DNA of 64,000 nucleotides from Otatea glauca (GCA_036346275.1 CM070713.1:74888382-74952381); one strand, 5' to 3'. Counted from the stretch's first letter, positions 24,401 through 36,771 are shown. Program-made: numbers and translations. The notes: generated by a model not told the origin, from the letters alone.

Positions 24401-26853
24401 GCAAATTTGATGAAAGATCAGTTTAGAAATAATATTTAGGGTATGTATTACCATAATCTAGAAAATATTCTTATTACAACTTGCTTTGCAAGTGAATCCT
24501 GCTAGTCCAATACCCTTAAAAAGCATATGATCGTCGTAACCCTTAATATCATATAAGCTTTTTCAACAATGAATATAATGTCTCGTCTAAACACTAAAAT
24601 GCATGAAATCAGCTTAAAGAATGTTCTTCAAAGTATATGCTATTCTATCCGGAAGAAATAATCTTATTTCATAATGTTTTGCATATAAATTCTATTAACC
24701 AAATAACCTTAAGTATTATATTTTATGGACTCAATTATCTGAATAAACAAACTTTAAAATAATAAACAAATATGTAATTTATATCACCAGAACCTCCCTA
24801 AAAACCATAAATAAATTCAGTAACCTAGCTCAATAGATCTAACATATTCAAAGTCACTTCTTATGCAAAATCACTTAAGGAATTAAGTGCTATTCGCATA
24901 ACCCTTTAATTTGTGTTTTAATTCTAATAATCCAAATAATTTTAGCATCTATAATTCGAAGTTATAAATGCAAGAATTCATAATTTTAGCCTCTTGAATT
25001 CGTAAATCAAGAATAGATAATCTATAAAAGAAGTTATACCTTGCTATCATAAAAACCTTAACTTTTGAATACTTGTTTATCTGGAAAACAATATGTGGAA
25101 TCATACAACTTAAACCTTAAAACATTCCTGTTTTCTGCAATGAATCTTTATTTGATTTTCTGTCTGTTTTCTTTTTTCCCTTATTGAAGTTGGATAATTG
25201 CTATGTTTCCGATTGAACGACGCATAGAATCCGACGTCACTACTTCCGTCGTTGCCTCCGTCAGCCGTGGCTTCGTCTTCGTCGTAAGCAATAATTAAGC
25301 AAGGCAAGCATCCCCTTTGATCATATTGATCCCAGCTTTATAAATGTTTTCATTAAATGTTTTACTGCATACTTTATTTTTATTAAAGTCTACTATATTA
25401 CGAGTATTGGTAGTTGTATCTGTAGTTTTATAGAACTTCCTTGATAAGTATGGATTTGTGATCCTTGATAACCCTAGAATAACTTAGACAGTAATTGATG
25501 TCAAATTGGGTTAATCACACTTAGTGTTATGCTTAGCCATGCTTAAAGCAACATAAAACTTTGATATTATTAAAAGTGTTGGATATGACATTTAATGAGT
25601 ATGACCTTTCTTATGGTTGGTATTTTGGTTGGAAAATGAAAATAAAACTATGGTTTAGATGCGGGCAATTATTGGCAATAGCCGGGTGTGCATGTCTTTA
25701 CACGTAGTGTAGGGTGGAGATTATTGCCCGTGTCGGATTAAGGACCGAGCTATGGGTTGTTTTCAGGCCAAGAATTACCGTACAACCACAAGTGCTAGTA
25801 TGGGACAGCCTTAAACCGATTAAGTTATCTAGTTTAACTCTGCACTTTGGAAGGCTGGAGCTGTACGAGCTATTTCTTAATGAATTGCTCGAAGGGACGT
25901 CCACACCGAGGTGATCATGGATTAAACGTTTACCGATACACCGGTGTACGCCATGCTGTGGGGAAGTTCCATCATTTCTATGCTCTGAGTTCTTCTGCCA
26001 TAGTATGAGTTTAACGTCCCGGAGCTGGTGCAAAGTTAACCTAGGTAATGTAAAGGTTTTCGTCATGAACATTCTGGCCACTACGCCAAAGGTACGTGAA
26101 CTATACAGCAAAAGGAAAAGGTCATGACTTGTGGGTAAAGATGTACAGCTCTGAAGAGTGCAAAACTAATCGATTAGCCGTACCCGCGGTTATGGGAACT
26201 AGGTAAATTCATCACATAGTTAGTTGATTTTATTTTCATAAAATCTGGTTTCTACCGTGTGTCGGTAATTCCTACTGTGTGTCAGTGGATATGGTCAGGA
26301 TACCCAGGTTCGTGATTTCACTTACTTGTACTTTACATATTGTTATTTCAGTATTAAATTGCTTTTACTTAAGATTTGTTTTGCAATCTACTATTCTGTA
26401 TTTACATTTCAAATTGGCTTTATACAAACTAACCATACTAGTCTTTTCTTTGAAATGGCTTGCATATATCATAGGTTTTGCAAAAGTCTTGCGGAGTACG
26501 AAAGTACTCACCCTTGCTTAATTGTTGTTTTTAGGTGAAGAATCAGATTAGTCCGATGCAACATATTTATCGCAAGATTCGGGATATTGACGATAAAGCT
26601 TTTCTAGGGATTATGCCTTGTCAGTTGCCTGAGGGTTGGATGGACACACTACAAGAATTTTAATCCTTTCTGCTGCACTTCACTCTGTATTGTAAGATTT
26701 TATTGTATAGATTACTATTATCATTTGTAATAAAGAGTATGGATGTGATATCGATTGTTATAAATGTGTGTGCTAGCCACTGATCATGGAACTAGTACTG
26801 TATGCACATGAGATTTTCATTTTTGCATTTATGTGAAAATGGGGGTCATTACA
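21440..26853 (+). mobile_element. Solo LTR nested inside another LTR
   Basis: It begins TGTAACATCCCGTAAAATTC and ends GGGGGTCATTACA, with a TATTTAAA box near 22782 in the GC-rich part. Flanking pentamers are CGCGC on the left and CGCAC on the right, a target duplication with one mismatch. No internal gag or pol and no second LTR follow. The length of 5.4 kb is unusually long and suggests internal expansion around 23600-25100, an AT-rich stretch with no parallel in the Tekay LTRs. A solo LTR is the known product of recombination between the two LTRs of one element. Confidence 0.65.
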
Positions 26854-29580
26854 CGCACCGCCTTGACCAGCCAAGACGCAAAATCGCGCCAAACCGACCT
26901 TCATCGCCTATTTAAACATTGCGAAGCCACTGCTAGCACTCGTGTACTCTCCTGGAACCCGCAAAACCGAACCAAGCCACCGGATCAGGCCAGCTTCCAT
27001 CTTTCTTCCCCGACTCCGACGAAACCCGAGAAAAGGAGGAAAACCCAATTCAAACGATTCGCCGAGCCACAACTCAAATCATCTGAACCGAAGCTTCCTC
27101 TTAGCCTCTAGTAGACATCCCCGCTCCCAATTTGTGGTCTTCTTCCCCGGTGACTCGCCGCGCCAAGCTTCTTCCGCCACCGTCGCCCTTACTCGGTGAG
27201 AAGCCTTTCTACTTACTCATTCTTCTAACCAAAACCGAAAATGGGATCCTTGTGACTCACTAATGCTCACCATGGTGATCTTCAAACTCGGGAAGCCGTA
27301 GTTTCGCAGTTTCACTGCCAGCCATGTCCGCCGCCGCCCCCCTCACGATGGCAGACCAACTCCGGCCATCTCCGGCCGAGCTAGCACCTTCCCTGGGGTC
27401 GCACAGACGCCCTGGTGCTCAAGGTGGAGCTCATTCCGTGCCTCCGGTCTTCCTCCACCGGCGGCGAGCTCAGTTGTCGTCTTCCCTGTCTCGGGTCACT
27501 GACAGCCGGGACGCTCATGTCAGTCGCTTGCGCAGGTCATGCGACACTGCCATGCGGGCCCCGGTGGTCAGCCTCGCGCTACACAGTCACGCAGGCCCCG
27601 CGCGTCAGTCTCACTCGTTCACGCCTATCACTGCCAACTGGGCTCAGCCCGTCAGTGCCTCGGCCCGACGCCAGCCAAAAATGGAAAGCACACTTCGGTC
27701 CCGAAAGAGTACTTTCCATTTTCGGCAACTTTCTGATTTTCAGAATTTTCAAAAACCGAGCACATTCAAACTTGATTATCTTTTGAACTATCTGTCCAAA
27801 TTTAACTAAATAAATTTATAAATTCATCTAAAATCATGTAGATTCATAATATGCAAAAATATCTTGAAAACGATCTATGTTTGAATTTTAAATTTAAAAT
27901 TAAAGAAAGAGTATAAAATATGCTATTCATAGGATTTTTGCAAATAATCTCCAAATTGAGTAAACTAAATTTTGTTAGTCTCCTGGTAAGCTTAAGAACC
28001 TAAAAATGTAAAAATACTTAGGGTTTGCTATAATAAAAATTTGAGTTAATAAATCATTAGGAAAGCAATTCAATATTAGTCCACATAAATTTAATCCTTT
28101 AAAAATTTAAAATAATAATAAATAATCCATGTAACCAACCCTAAATTATGAAATTGTTTTATTTGAATTTTTCCATCTGATTTCTTTTTTGGCCTTATTG
28201 AAATTTATTATTTGTTATGCTATTACTATACGACGTGTAGAACCCGACGAATCTGGAGTAGTCGACGACGATCAAGAGTTCGACTACGAGAATAATCAAC
28301 AAGGCAAGCACCCCCTTTGATCATATTGATCCCAGTTTTATAAATGTTTTACTGCATACGTTACTTTTATTAAAGTCTGCTATTTTATTGGTATTGGTAG
28401 TTGTACCTGTAGTTTTATAGAACTTCCTTGATAAGTATGGATTTGTGAACCTTGATAACCCTAGAATAACATAGACAATACTTGATGTCAGTTCGGGTTA
28501 CTCACACTTAGTGTTATGCTTAGCCATGCTTAAAGCAACATAAAACTTTGACATTATTAAAAATGTTGGATATGACATTTAATGGGTATGACCTTCTTTA
28601 TGGTTGGTATTTTGATCAAAAATGAAAATAAAACTATGATTTTGATGTGAGCAATTATTGGCAATAGCCGGATGTACAAGGGACTTGTACGTAGTGTAGG
28701 GGGAGACTATTGCTCGTGTCGGATTAAGGACCGAACTACGTGTTCGTCAAACCCAAGAATTACCGTACAACCACAAGTCTTTGGTATGGGATGTCTTAAC
28801 CTATTAAGTTGCTTAAAACTAGCTTTGCACATTGGTAGGCTGGAGTAGTACGAGCTTCTTCAGTGACTGGTTGCTCGAAGGGGCGCCCACACCGAGGTGT
28901 TGGAAGTCACGTTTGCTAATACAACGGTGAACGCCATGCTATGGATATACTTAACCATTACTGTGCAGTGACTGTACAAATATTTACACCATAGTATGGG
29001 TTTAACGTCATCGGGCTGGTGCAAAGTTAGAATTAAGTAATGTAACGGTTATGTTATGATCTCCTTGCCGACACACCAAAGGAAGTGTGTCACTGGCCTG
29101 GCAAAAGGGGTTGATCATTACTTGTGGGTAAAGTTGTACACCTCTGCAGAGTGTGAAACTTTTCGAAAAACCGTTCCCGCGGTTATGGGAGTCATGGTGC
29201 GCCAGCACTAGTTAGATGTGTTATTTTCATAAAACTGGATTCTACCGGGTGTTGGTAGAGATTTGTTCATGATGTGGTCTTAATACCCAGGTTCATGAAA
29301 TTTTACTTAATCGTACTTACATACTGTTATTTTCTGTATTAAATCGCTTTTACTCAATTCCGTTTGAAATCTACTATTCAGTATTTACATTTCAAATTAA
29401 CTTTATGCAAAACAACCATAAGCCTTTCCTTTGAATTGGCTTGCATGTATATTTAGGTTCTGTTGAAGTCTTGCGAGTACGTAAGTACTCAACTTGCCTA
29501 TGTTGATGTTTTTAGGTGAAGAACCAGAATACCCCGACGATGTTGATGTTTTTAGGTGAAGAATCAGAATACCCCGACGG
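26854..29580 (+). repeat. Gypsy LTR, right part of the interrupted copy
   Basis: It continues the LTR cut at 21439. A TATTTAAA core promoter lies at about 26908, followed by the GC-rich leader, then AT-rich sequence with the conserved segments GGCAAGCACCCCCTTTGATC (28301) and ACCGAGGTG. It runs up to TTTTTAGGTGAAGAA and stops about 300 bp before the usual LTR end, at a 40-bp tandem duplication. Confidence 0.6.
29501..29580 (+). repeat. 40-bp tandem duplication at an LTR junction
   Basis: Unit one, 29501-29540, and unit two, 29541-29580, differ at only two positions. Each contains TTTTTAGGTGAAGAA and CAGAATACCCCGACG. Right after unit two the sequence jumps back to a mid-LTR position (GGCCTGGCCCCGCGTG). 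Confidence 0.9.
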
Positions 29581-31842
29581 CCTGGCCCCGCGTGTTAGTC
29601 GTGACACGCGGCGCCACCGCCGCCACTGGGCCCGGTTGTCGGCGCCGCCAAGAAGATCGCCGAAAAGGAAAGCGCGTTTTCCCAGTGAAAGCGTACTTTC
29701 CATTTTCGGCATATTTCTAATTTTCAGTATTTTCAAAAACCTAGAATATGCAAACTTGAATATCTTTTGAACTAACTGTCTAAATCGTATGAAATAAATT
29801 TCTAAATTCATCTAAAATCATGTAGATTCAGAATACCCAAAAATATTTCAGAATTTAATTTTATTTGAATTTTGAATTTAAATTTAAAGAAAGAGATAGA
29901 AATATGTCATACATGGAATTTTTGCAAATGCCCACCAAATTTAGTAAAATAAATTTTGTTAGATTCCTTGTAACCTAAGAAACCTGAATATGTAAAAATA
30001 CTTAGGGTTTGTTATAATAAAAATTTAAGTTGTTAAATAAGTAATTAAATGGTACAATAATGATTCAAATAGATTAAATCTTTAAATTGAAAATCAAAAC
30101 AAATAATGCTTGCAGCCACTTCTGAATTGTGAAGTTATTTTATTTGAATATTTCCATCTGATTTCTTTTTGGCCTTATTAAATTTTGGTATTTGCTATGT
30201 ATTGCCATACGACGTGTAGAACCCGACGAACCCGGTATATTCGATGAACAAGGGTTCGACGTCGCAGAAAATCAACAAGGCAAGCATTTCTTTGATCATA
30301 TTGATCCCAGTTTTATAAATATTTTCATTAAATGTTTTACTGCATACTTTATTTTATTAAAGTCTGCTATATTATGGGTAATGGTAGTTGTACCAGTAGT
30401 CTTATAGAACTTCCTTGATAAGTAGGAAATTGTGAACCTTGATAACCCTAGAATGATGTAGACAATATGTGATGTCAATTTGGGTTACTCACATCTAGTG
30501 TAATGCTTAGCCATGCTTAAATAAAAGTAAAACATCGACATGGTTAAAAATGTTGGATATGACATTTAAATGGGTATGACCATTCTTATGGTTGGTATTT
30601 TGGTTGGAAAATGAAAATAAAACTATGGTTTAGATGCGGGCAATTATTGGCAATAGCCGGGAGTGCATGTCTTTGCACGTGTGTAGGGGAGTTTATTGCC
30701 CGTGTCGAGTTAAGGACCGAACTATGGGTTGTTTTCAGACCAAGAATTATCATACAACCATAAGTGCTGGTATGGGACAGCTCTAACTTATTAAGTTATT
30801 TAAAACTGGCTTTGAACTTGGAAGGCCGGAGTAGTACGGGCTGTTTCTTAATGAATTGCTCGACGGGACGTCCACACCGAGGTGATCATGGAATAAACGT
30901 CTACCAATATAACGGTGTACGCCATACTGTAGGGAGTTCCATCATTTCTATGCTCTGAGTTCTTCCGCCACAAAATGGGTTTATCGTCACCGTGCTGGTG
31001 CAAAGTCAGGATTAAATAATGTAACAGTTATAACATGACTCTCTGCTGCACACCAAAGGAAGTGTGCAAATATCGATTGCTCAAAGAGTCAGTCATGTCT
31101 TGTGGGGAAAGCTGTATACGTTTGCAAAGTGTAAAACTAATCGATTAGCCATACCCGCGGTTATGGGAACTTGGTAAAGTCATCACATAGTTAGCAGTTT
31201 TGTTTATTTTCGTAAAATGCGGTTTCTACCGTATGTCGGTGAACTCTACTGTGTGTCAGTAGAACTGGTTTTGGATATGGTCTTTATACCCAGGTACTTG
31301 ATATTTATTTATGCTTACATTCTATTACTCTCAGTATTAAATTACTTTTACTTAAATTCCGTTTTGCAATCTATTATTCTGTATTTACCATTCAAACTGG
31401 CTTTACGCAAAATTAATCATAAAAGCCTTTCCATTGGAATAACCTGCATGTATTATAGGATTTGTAAAAGTCTTGCGAGTACGTAAGTACTCAACTTGCC
31501 TATATTGATGTTTTTTGGTGAAGAATCAGATGACCCCGACGACTCATACGTTGATACAGGATTCGGGGAATTTAACGATGAATTTTTCTAAGGTTTTTCC
31601 CTTGTCAGTTGCCTGTGGGACAATGGGTTAAAAAGGCATACTACAAGAAGTTGTCTCCACTGCAGTTTCACTTTTGGTATTGTAAAAATATTATGTAACT
31701 TTGCTTCCGCTGTGTAATAAAGCTTGTGTATGACTGTGATATCAATTTGTATTTGTGCGTACTAGCTACTGATCATGGGACTAGTACTGTATGCACATGG
31801 TACCCATTATTGGTATTCGTTATCAAAAATGGGGGCCTTATA
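29581..31842 (+). repeat. Second Gypsy LTR segment, 5' truncated
   Basis: It starts in the GC-rich middle of the LTR and runs to a normal 3' end (CAAAAATGGGGGCCTTATA). It is parallel to 27590-29500 and to 6500-8690. No internal coding sequence lies between it and the previous segment, so unequal LTR recombination or deletion is likely. Confidence 0.7.
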
Positions 31843-32185
31843 AGACTATTCTAGTCTTTCTTGTTCAGATTAGTCCTTTGGACTTTCGGTGCACAAGGTG
31901 TTCATGATGATTTGTTTCGAAAAGATTTACGTTATATTTTGGCTACAAGAGAAATTCATCTCAAGATGGATATTATTGAGTTTGAGTATGATACGAATTT
32001 GTTTCCTACTCTATCTCAAATATACTCCTACACGGAGTTTGTTATGTACCACTATAAATATATTCATGTAGACCCTAGAAAGAGTAAGAGCTTTATTGTA
32101 AACATCTCCTCGTATAATGATATAGTATTTGTGTGTCCGTAATTTTTTTCCCGAAAGGGTTTTCCACGTAAAATTCATGTCTCAT
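31843..32185 (+). repeat. Copia-like LTR fragment, right copy
   Basis: It matches 20028-20236 from 31976 on, including CTCCTACACGGAGT, the TATAAATA box (near 32055), GAAAGAGTAAGAGC and CCCGAAAGGGTTTTCCACG. The 130 bp before that has no left counterpart. The two pieces flank 11.6 kb of nested LTR sequence and may be the two LTRs of an element whose interior was lost. Confidence 0.5.
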
Positions 32186-32243
32186 GTTCCTTTGATCCTA
32201 TATTTTTGATGTGTGCTTTGTAACAGTAACATATATTAATTAA

Positions 32244-32311
32244 CTTGTGTTGCTGGTGTTGATAAGAATCTTGAGATCTTGTGTTGCTGGTTTTGATAAG
32301 AATCTTGAGAT
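32244..32311 (+). repeat. 34-bp tandem duplication
   Basis: Units at 32244-32277 and 32278-32311 contain CTTGTGTTGCTGGT, then TTGATAAGAATCTTGAGAT, and differ at one base. Confidence 0.9.
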
Positions 32312-32937
32312 CTATTCCAAGTCCAACGTCCACAATGAACAGCTTATAGTAGCCAATTTTTGGTTCCAACAACCAGTTGACCTCAATCATCATGAGGAAG
32401 CACTAGTAAGATATTATGCAATACATGATAGTTGAGCATAAAATAATACATAAATATGATTAGTGGAATTCTCTGTGGCCCAAGCAAGTTGACTCGAGAT
32501 TTTATGTGGTGTGGCAACTAGGCCGGCCTTTAGTTTCCATGGAATTTGTTCAATTGGTTGCGAGCTAGATGGAGAAGGCACCGAAATGGATGTTGTCGTA
32601 CAGAGGATGCAGACGATGGCACATGCGATGCGAGTCAATACATTGCAGAAGGTTTAGTTAAGACATCGAAGCATAAATAAGTTGTGAATCACAATGCCTT
32701 AGAAAACAAAATCGTCAAGCTAGAGCCTTGTTTCTAAACCATTTTTGGGTTTTGCTAGGTCTACATAGAAGCAACCCCAATCACAGTAATTTCTATCTGA
32801 GAAGTGTCGTGCGTGAATAATATAACATTTTTCGTCAAACAAATATTGTATGTTGCTTTTCTTTTATTCCTATGATGAAGTCTGTATACAGCTACCTTCT
32901 CCTTAAAAAATAAATACATACATATACATATATATGG
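32312..32937. other. Unassigned intergenic sequence
   Basis: Short frames here carry no family signature. I see no terminal repeats and no RNA gene. Confidence 0.4.
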
Positions 32938-33214
32938 GGCACTATGGTGTCTGGGCATCATGATCCAAAACAGGTATTTTCCTATATATTTGCATCCGAA
33001 AATATTTGAATTTTTTATAATGTTGAGTTTAACTAGTTTATTTAGAATGTTAACCAGTTAATGATAGTTTGATTGAAGGTATGTGCTGATTTTATATATA
33101 ATCAGCAAAGCCATGTGATCTAAAATTCGTTCAAATCTTTGAATTCGAGTATATTTTTTCAAAGATATGTGTTTTGTTTGAATTGTTATAGATAGGTATA
33201 TACCCTAAAACTGA
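32938..33214 (+). repeat. Direct repeat, left copy
   Basis: It pairs with 33676-33971. Shared landmarks in order are CACTATGGTG, CATGAT, GAGTTTAA, GTTTGATTG then AGGTATGTG, ATCAGCAAAG or TTAGCAAAG, GTGATCTAAA, and ATATACCCTAAAACTGA at the end. The sequence is non-coding and its family is unknown. Confidence 0.6.
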
Positions 33215-33285
33215 AATTTTCAAAAATATACCCGAACTTAGCTTGAATTCACGCATTTAAAATCATGGTACCCCATTTTGCCATC

Positions 33286-33347
33286 CTATATACATATATA
33301 TATAGACACACACACACATATATATATATATATATGTATATATATAA
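33286..33347. repeat. TA/CA microsatellite
   Basis: A run of TATATA and CACACA dinucleotides. Short coding frames across it are artefacts of the repeat. Confidence 0.9.
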
Positions 33348-33361
33348 AGCTTTTTCTGTTC

Positions 33362-33648
33362 TCTCGGGAGTACATACTCCTACTTCTAATATACTATTTA
33401 AACGAACATGTTATACCCCTATATCACTTTCGGTATACTTAAATACTAAAATTAAGATCCTTCAATGCGACATGGTTGAAAACATTTCATTAGAGCCCTT
33501 TATTTTTTTTCATGATGAAATTTTTCGTGGAACTCACCTTGGAGTATCTTATAATTATTATTAGAGTATGCTCAAAAGGATAACGAGGTATAACTTATTT
33601 GTTTAAGCGGTATATATATGAAAAGTGTGAGTACGTACTCCCAAGAGT
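33362..33648. mobile_element. MITE with terminal inverted repeats of about 60 bp
   Basis: The left end, TCGGGAGTACATACTCC, is matched on the opposite strand by the right end, GGAGTACGTACTC read as complement. Pairing extends inward through TATACTATTTAAACGAACA and TTATACC. There is no coding capacity. I could not assign a superfamily, and the target duplication is unclear. Confidence 0.6.
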
Positions 33649-33675
33649 ATGCAACTATTATATATATAATCATTT

Positions 33676-33971
33676 GGGACACTATGGTGCCCACCATGAT
33701 GTAAAACCGATATTTCTCCTTTGTATCATTTGTGAAAAAGTTTAAAAAATTTAGATGTCGAGTTTAATTAATTTACTAACTAGTTTGAATTGAAAAAAAC
33801 AAGAGTTGCCTTTTTTTACGGTGGTTTGATTGTAGGTATGTGATGATTATATATATAAATTAGCAAAGTATGTGATCTAAATTCGTTCAAAATCTTTTAA
33901 TTTAAGTATATCTTTTAAAAGTTATGCATTTTATTTGACTTATCATAGATGGGAATATACCCTAAAACTGA
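33676..33971 (+). repeat. Direct repeat, right copy
   Basis: Partner of 32938-33214, about 70 percent alike by eye. The pair brackets the microsatellite and the MITE. Confidence 0.6.
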
Positions 33972-34179
33972 TTTGACCTAACACACACACTACATTTAAC
34001 ATATTACAAGGTTTTTCTTTTTCTTTTTGAAGAGAACACATTGCAAGGTTGACAAGTAGAAGCATGAAAATAAATGGACTCTCTAGCTAGCCCACATTTT
34101 AATTTGTCCTTTTGGTAATGGGGAAATTAAGGTGCATGGGTGAGGATAAAAACGTCAGCTCTAAAGAAATTCGGAAGAA

Positions 34180-34546
34180 TTGACCTGGGCTCCGTACAAT
34201 ACTAGGCGTTAGAAGCGCTCCTCGCATCACATGACCGAGCCCCCACTTGACTTGGGTATCCTTGTCACTTGGATCACACCACCGTGCACTGCACACCCTC
34301 CAAATTAATCCATCGCCATTGATCATTCGCCTTGACTTGTAAAAACCGCGCGCTGTACGCATCACTGACATGTGTGTCCCATAGTTAAATATTTGTGTGT
34401 GTGTGTAGGCCGCCATGTATATTGGTATACATGTAGCAAGGCTAGCTATTTGTTGAATAGGAAATGACATGAGATAATAGGATTAAGAGAGGAGTCTCCC
34501 CTCTTCATTACCCCTTTAATACGTCTTAGGCACACAGACATTGACT
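34180..34546 (+). promoter_or_regulatory. W-box cluster upstream of the WRKY gene
   Basis: Four copies of TTGAC(C/T) lie on the + strand at 34180-34185, 34247-34252, 34332-34337 and 34541-34546. A further TTGAC core is at about 34050. The hexamer is the established binding site of WRKY proteins. About 0.5 would be expected by chance in this length on both strands. No clear TATA box is visible near 34600. Confidence 0.5.
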
Positions 34547-34649
34547 TAGATGCCTCGGGAGAAGCAGCATTAGGATTTAAGACCGTTCGTCCTTTTAGAT
34601 GTAACAGAGAGACAAAGGTACACTAGATAACTAGAAAGAGGTCAGGAGC

Positions 34650-36771
34650 ATGTTATCCAAGAAGAAGAGGGCGGCGATAGATCTCTCCCTAGAGGTAAAG
34701 AGGAGGGAGGAGGAGGACGGCAGCGGAGACGGCGGCGATCGTCGAGCCAGGGATGGCGCGGCGGCCGAGAAAGACAAGCAAGGAGAAGCACCCAAAGAGG
34801 AAGCTGACGAGGAGAGGGTAGTTGAAGTGGTTGTGGACCAAGGAGGAGACGGCTCCAAGGAGGAGATCAAATATAGGACTCAACAAGGAGAGATGATGGA
34901 GGAGGGCAAGCAATTAGCAGGCGATGGCGACGGTGATGAGGAGGAGAGCGACGGAGCGGAAACTCGCGCAGAAGACAAGCACATGGTAGAGGCTGCTGGC
35001 GACGGAGACGATAACCACACCACCATGGTGCAAGACGAGGTACGGACATATATACTTCATAAGGATTATACTAGATGATATATAATACTCATGTGATGCA
35101 AGTAGCTTGACGTAGATCGATTTTGTTCGTGTCGCTTCCACTTGCACATGACGTACGTGCGTATATCTTCAGTTGAGCGCGATGCAGGAGGAGATGAAGA
35201 AGATGAAGGAGGAGAACCGGATGCTCCGGCGAGTCGTCGACCGGACTGTGCGCGACTACTACGAGCTGCAGATGAAGCTAGCCGCCTACCAGCAGCAACC
35301 GGCAGATGAGCCTAAGGTAATAGCTATATAAGCTAATTAATCAAGCTTACTCTACCCCCATGTTCTAGCTATCGCTAGCTCAATATCTCTCGTGCACTGG
35401 TTTTAATTATTCTTCCACGTGACACACCATAATTACCATATCAATTAAGTCACATTATACGAATTCGTGATTCGTTTTCTATTTACTTAGGAGCCCGAGG
35501 TGTTCCTCTCCCTCGGCGCCACGGCCGCCGCCGCCGCCGGCTTCCCGGAGGCGAAGAGCAAGGAGCAAGCGGCGAGGCGGCCTTCGATGGGAAGCGATGA
35601 CACGGACGACGGCAAGGAGGATCTAGGGCTGTCCTTGAGCTTGGGATCGTACGAGGAGGAGAAGCTGGAAACAAGGCACGGCGTCGAAGGCGCGGTGGCC
35701 ATCAGCGACAGCAAGGCGAGGGGCTACGCGCTGCTGGAGAGCAGCAAGCTTGGCCCGCCGGCCGGTGAGCTCGCCGCGACCGGGATCGCGAGCCAGAGCG
35801 TCAACCCGGGCAACCGCAAAACTAGGGTTTCCGTGCGCGTCCGATGCCAAGGCCCCACCGTAAGACACAGTGCATCTCACCAAGTTGTTCTTGTTGCTGC
35901 AAATTAAAATTCGTGCACAGATACATCTTAATTATTTGATGCTGTTAACCGGTGCAGATGAACGATGGGTGCCAATGGAGGAAGTACGGGCAGAAGGTCG
36001 CGAAGGGCAACCCGTGCCCGAGAGCTTACTACCGGTGCACCGTCGCGCCGGGATGCCCGGTGCGGAAGCAGGTGACTAAATTTGTTGCACCGGTTGCTTC
36101 AAACTATTAGCATCTGCAGGTTTCATGTGTATCAGTGTATGCATGGACTGATTAATTGATTTTGTGATGGCGCGAGTGTGCAGGTGCAGAGATGCCTCGA
36201 GGACATGTCCATCCTGGTGACGACGTACGAGGGCACGCACAACCACCCGCTCCCCGTCGGCGCCACCGCCATGGCGTCCACCACCTCCGCCGCGGCCACC
36301 TTTATGCTGCTCTCTAGCACCAGTTCCCCCTCCATGTCCGATGCTTGCGGTGGCGTCTCAACTGCGCCGTCCTACCTCAGCCCCTACCTGCTCAACTCCA
36401 GCTCCCACCACTCCTCCACCTCGCCGTTGCTAAGCTCACCGCTAATGCCTGGAGCCACGGGCGGCGGCGGCGGCGGCTTGCAACATCTCAACCTGTTCGG
36501 GAATTCATCTACGCTACCTGAGCAAGCGCCAAACTTCAAGTACACGTGGCCTCCGAACCCTTCTCACGGAGGTGGTGGGTTGGGAGGGGGCAGGAGGCCG
36601 TTTTGGAGCACCAGGGGCGACGACAAGCCGACGGCGTTGCCTGACAATGTCGGCAAGGCCGCGATCAACAACTTCATGGGGAAGGATGAGCAAGCCGTGG
36701 GAGGCAAGGATGGGGAGAGTAGCAGCAAGAGTAGTAGAGATCAGCTAATTGTGACAAAATTGAAGGGGTAA
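34650..36771 (+). CDS. WRKY transcription factor, group IIb
   Basis: A nuclear DNA-binding protein that recognises W-boxes. Five exons: 34650-35039, 35173-35316, 35491-35859, 35958-36071 and 36184-36771. All introns are GT-AG in phase 0, and the total is 534 residues, normal for the group. ATG 34650 is the first after an in-frame TAG at 34632. A basic KKKR at residues 4-7 may be a nuclear signal. Exon 2 encodes a leucine-zipper-like coiled coil (QEEMKKMKEENRMLRR), the group IIb hallmark. Exon 3 has DLGLSLSLG, an LxLxL EAR-type motif. Exon 4 has WRKYGQK. The finger is C-x5-C-x23-H-x-H, and the last intron sits before VQR as in the family. The C-terminus is rich in Ser and Gly. Regulation by WRKY proteins is suggested by the upstream W-boxes. 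I cannot assign a family number. Confidence 0.95.

Noticed and set aside
33265..33564. 99-codon frame across the TA/CA repeat
   Set aside because: It is made of microsatellite and MITE sequence (repeated Tyr-Ile).
34631..35147. Minus-strand frames opposite WRKY exon 1
   Set aside because: Mirror of a GC-rich coding exon. The plus strand has proper splice sites and a known domain.
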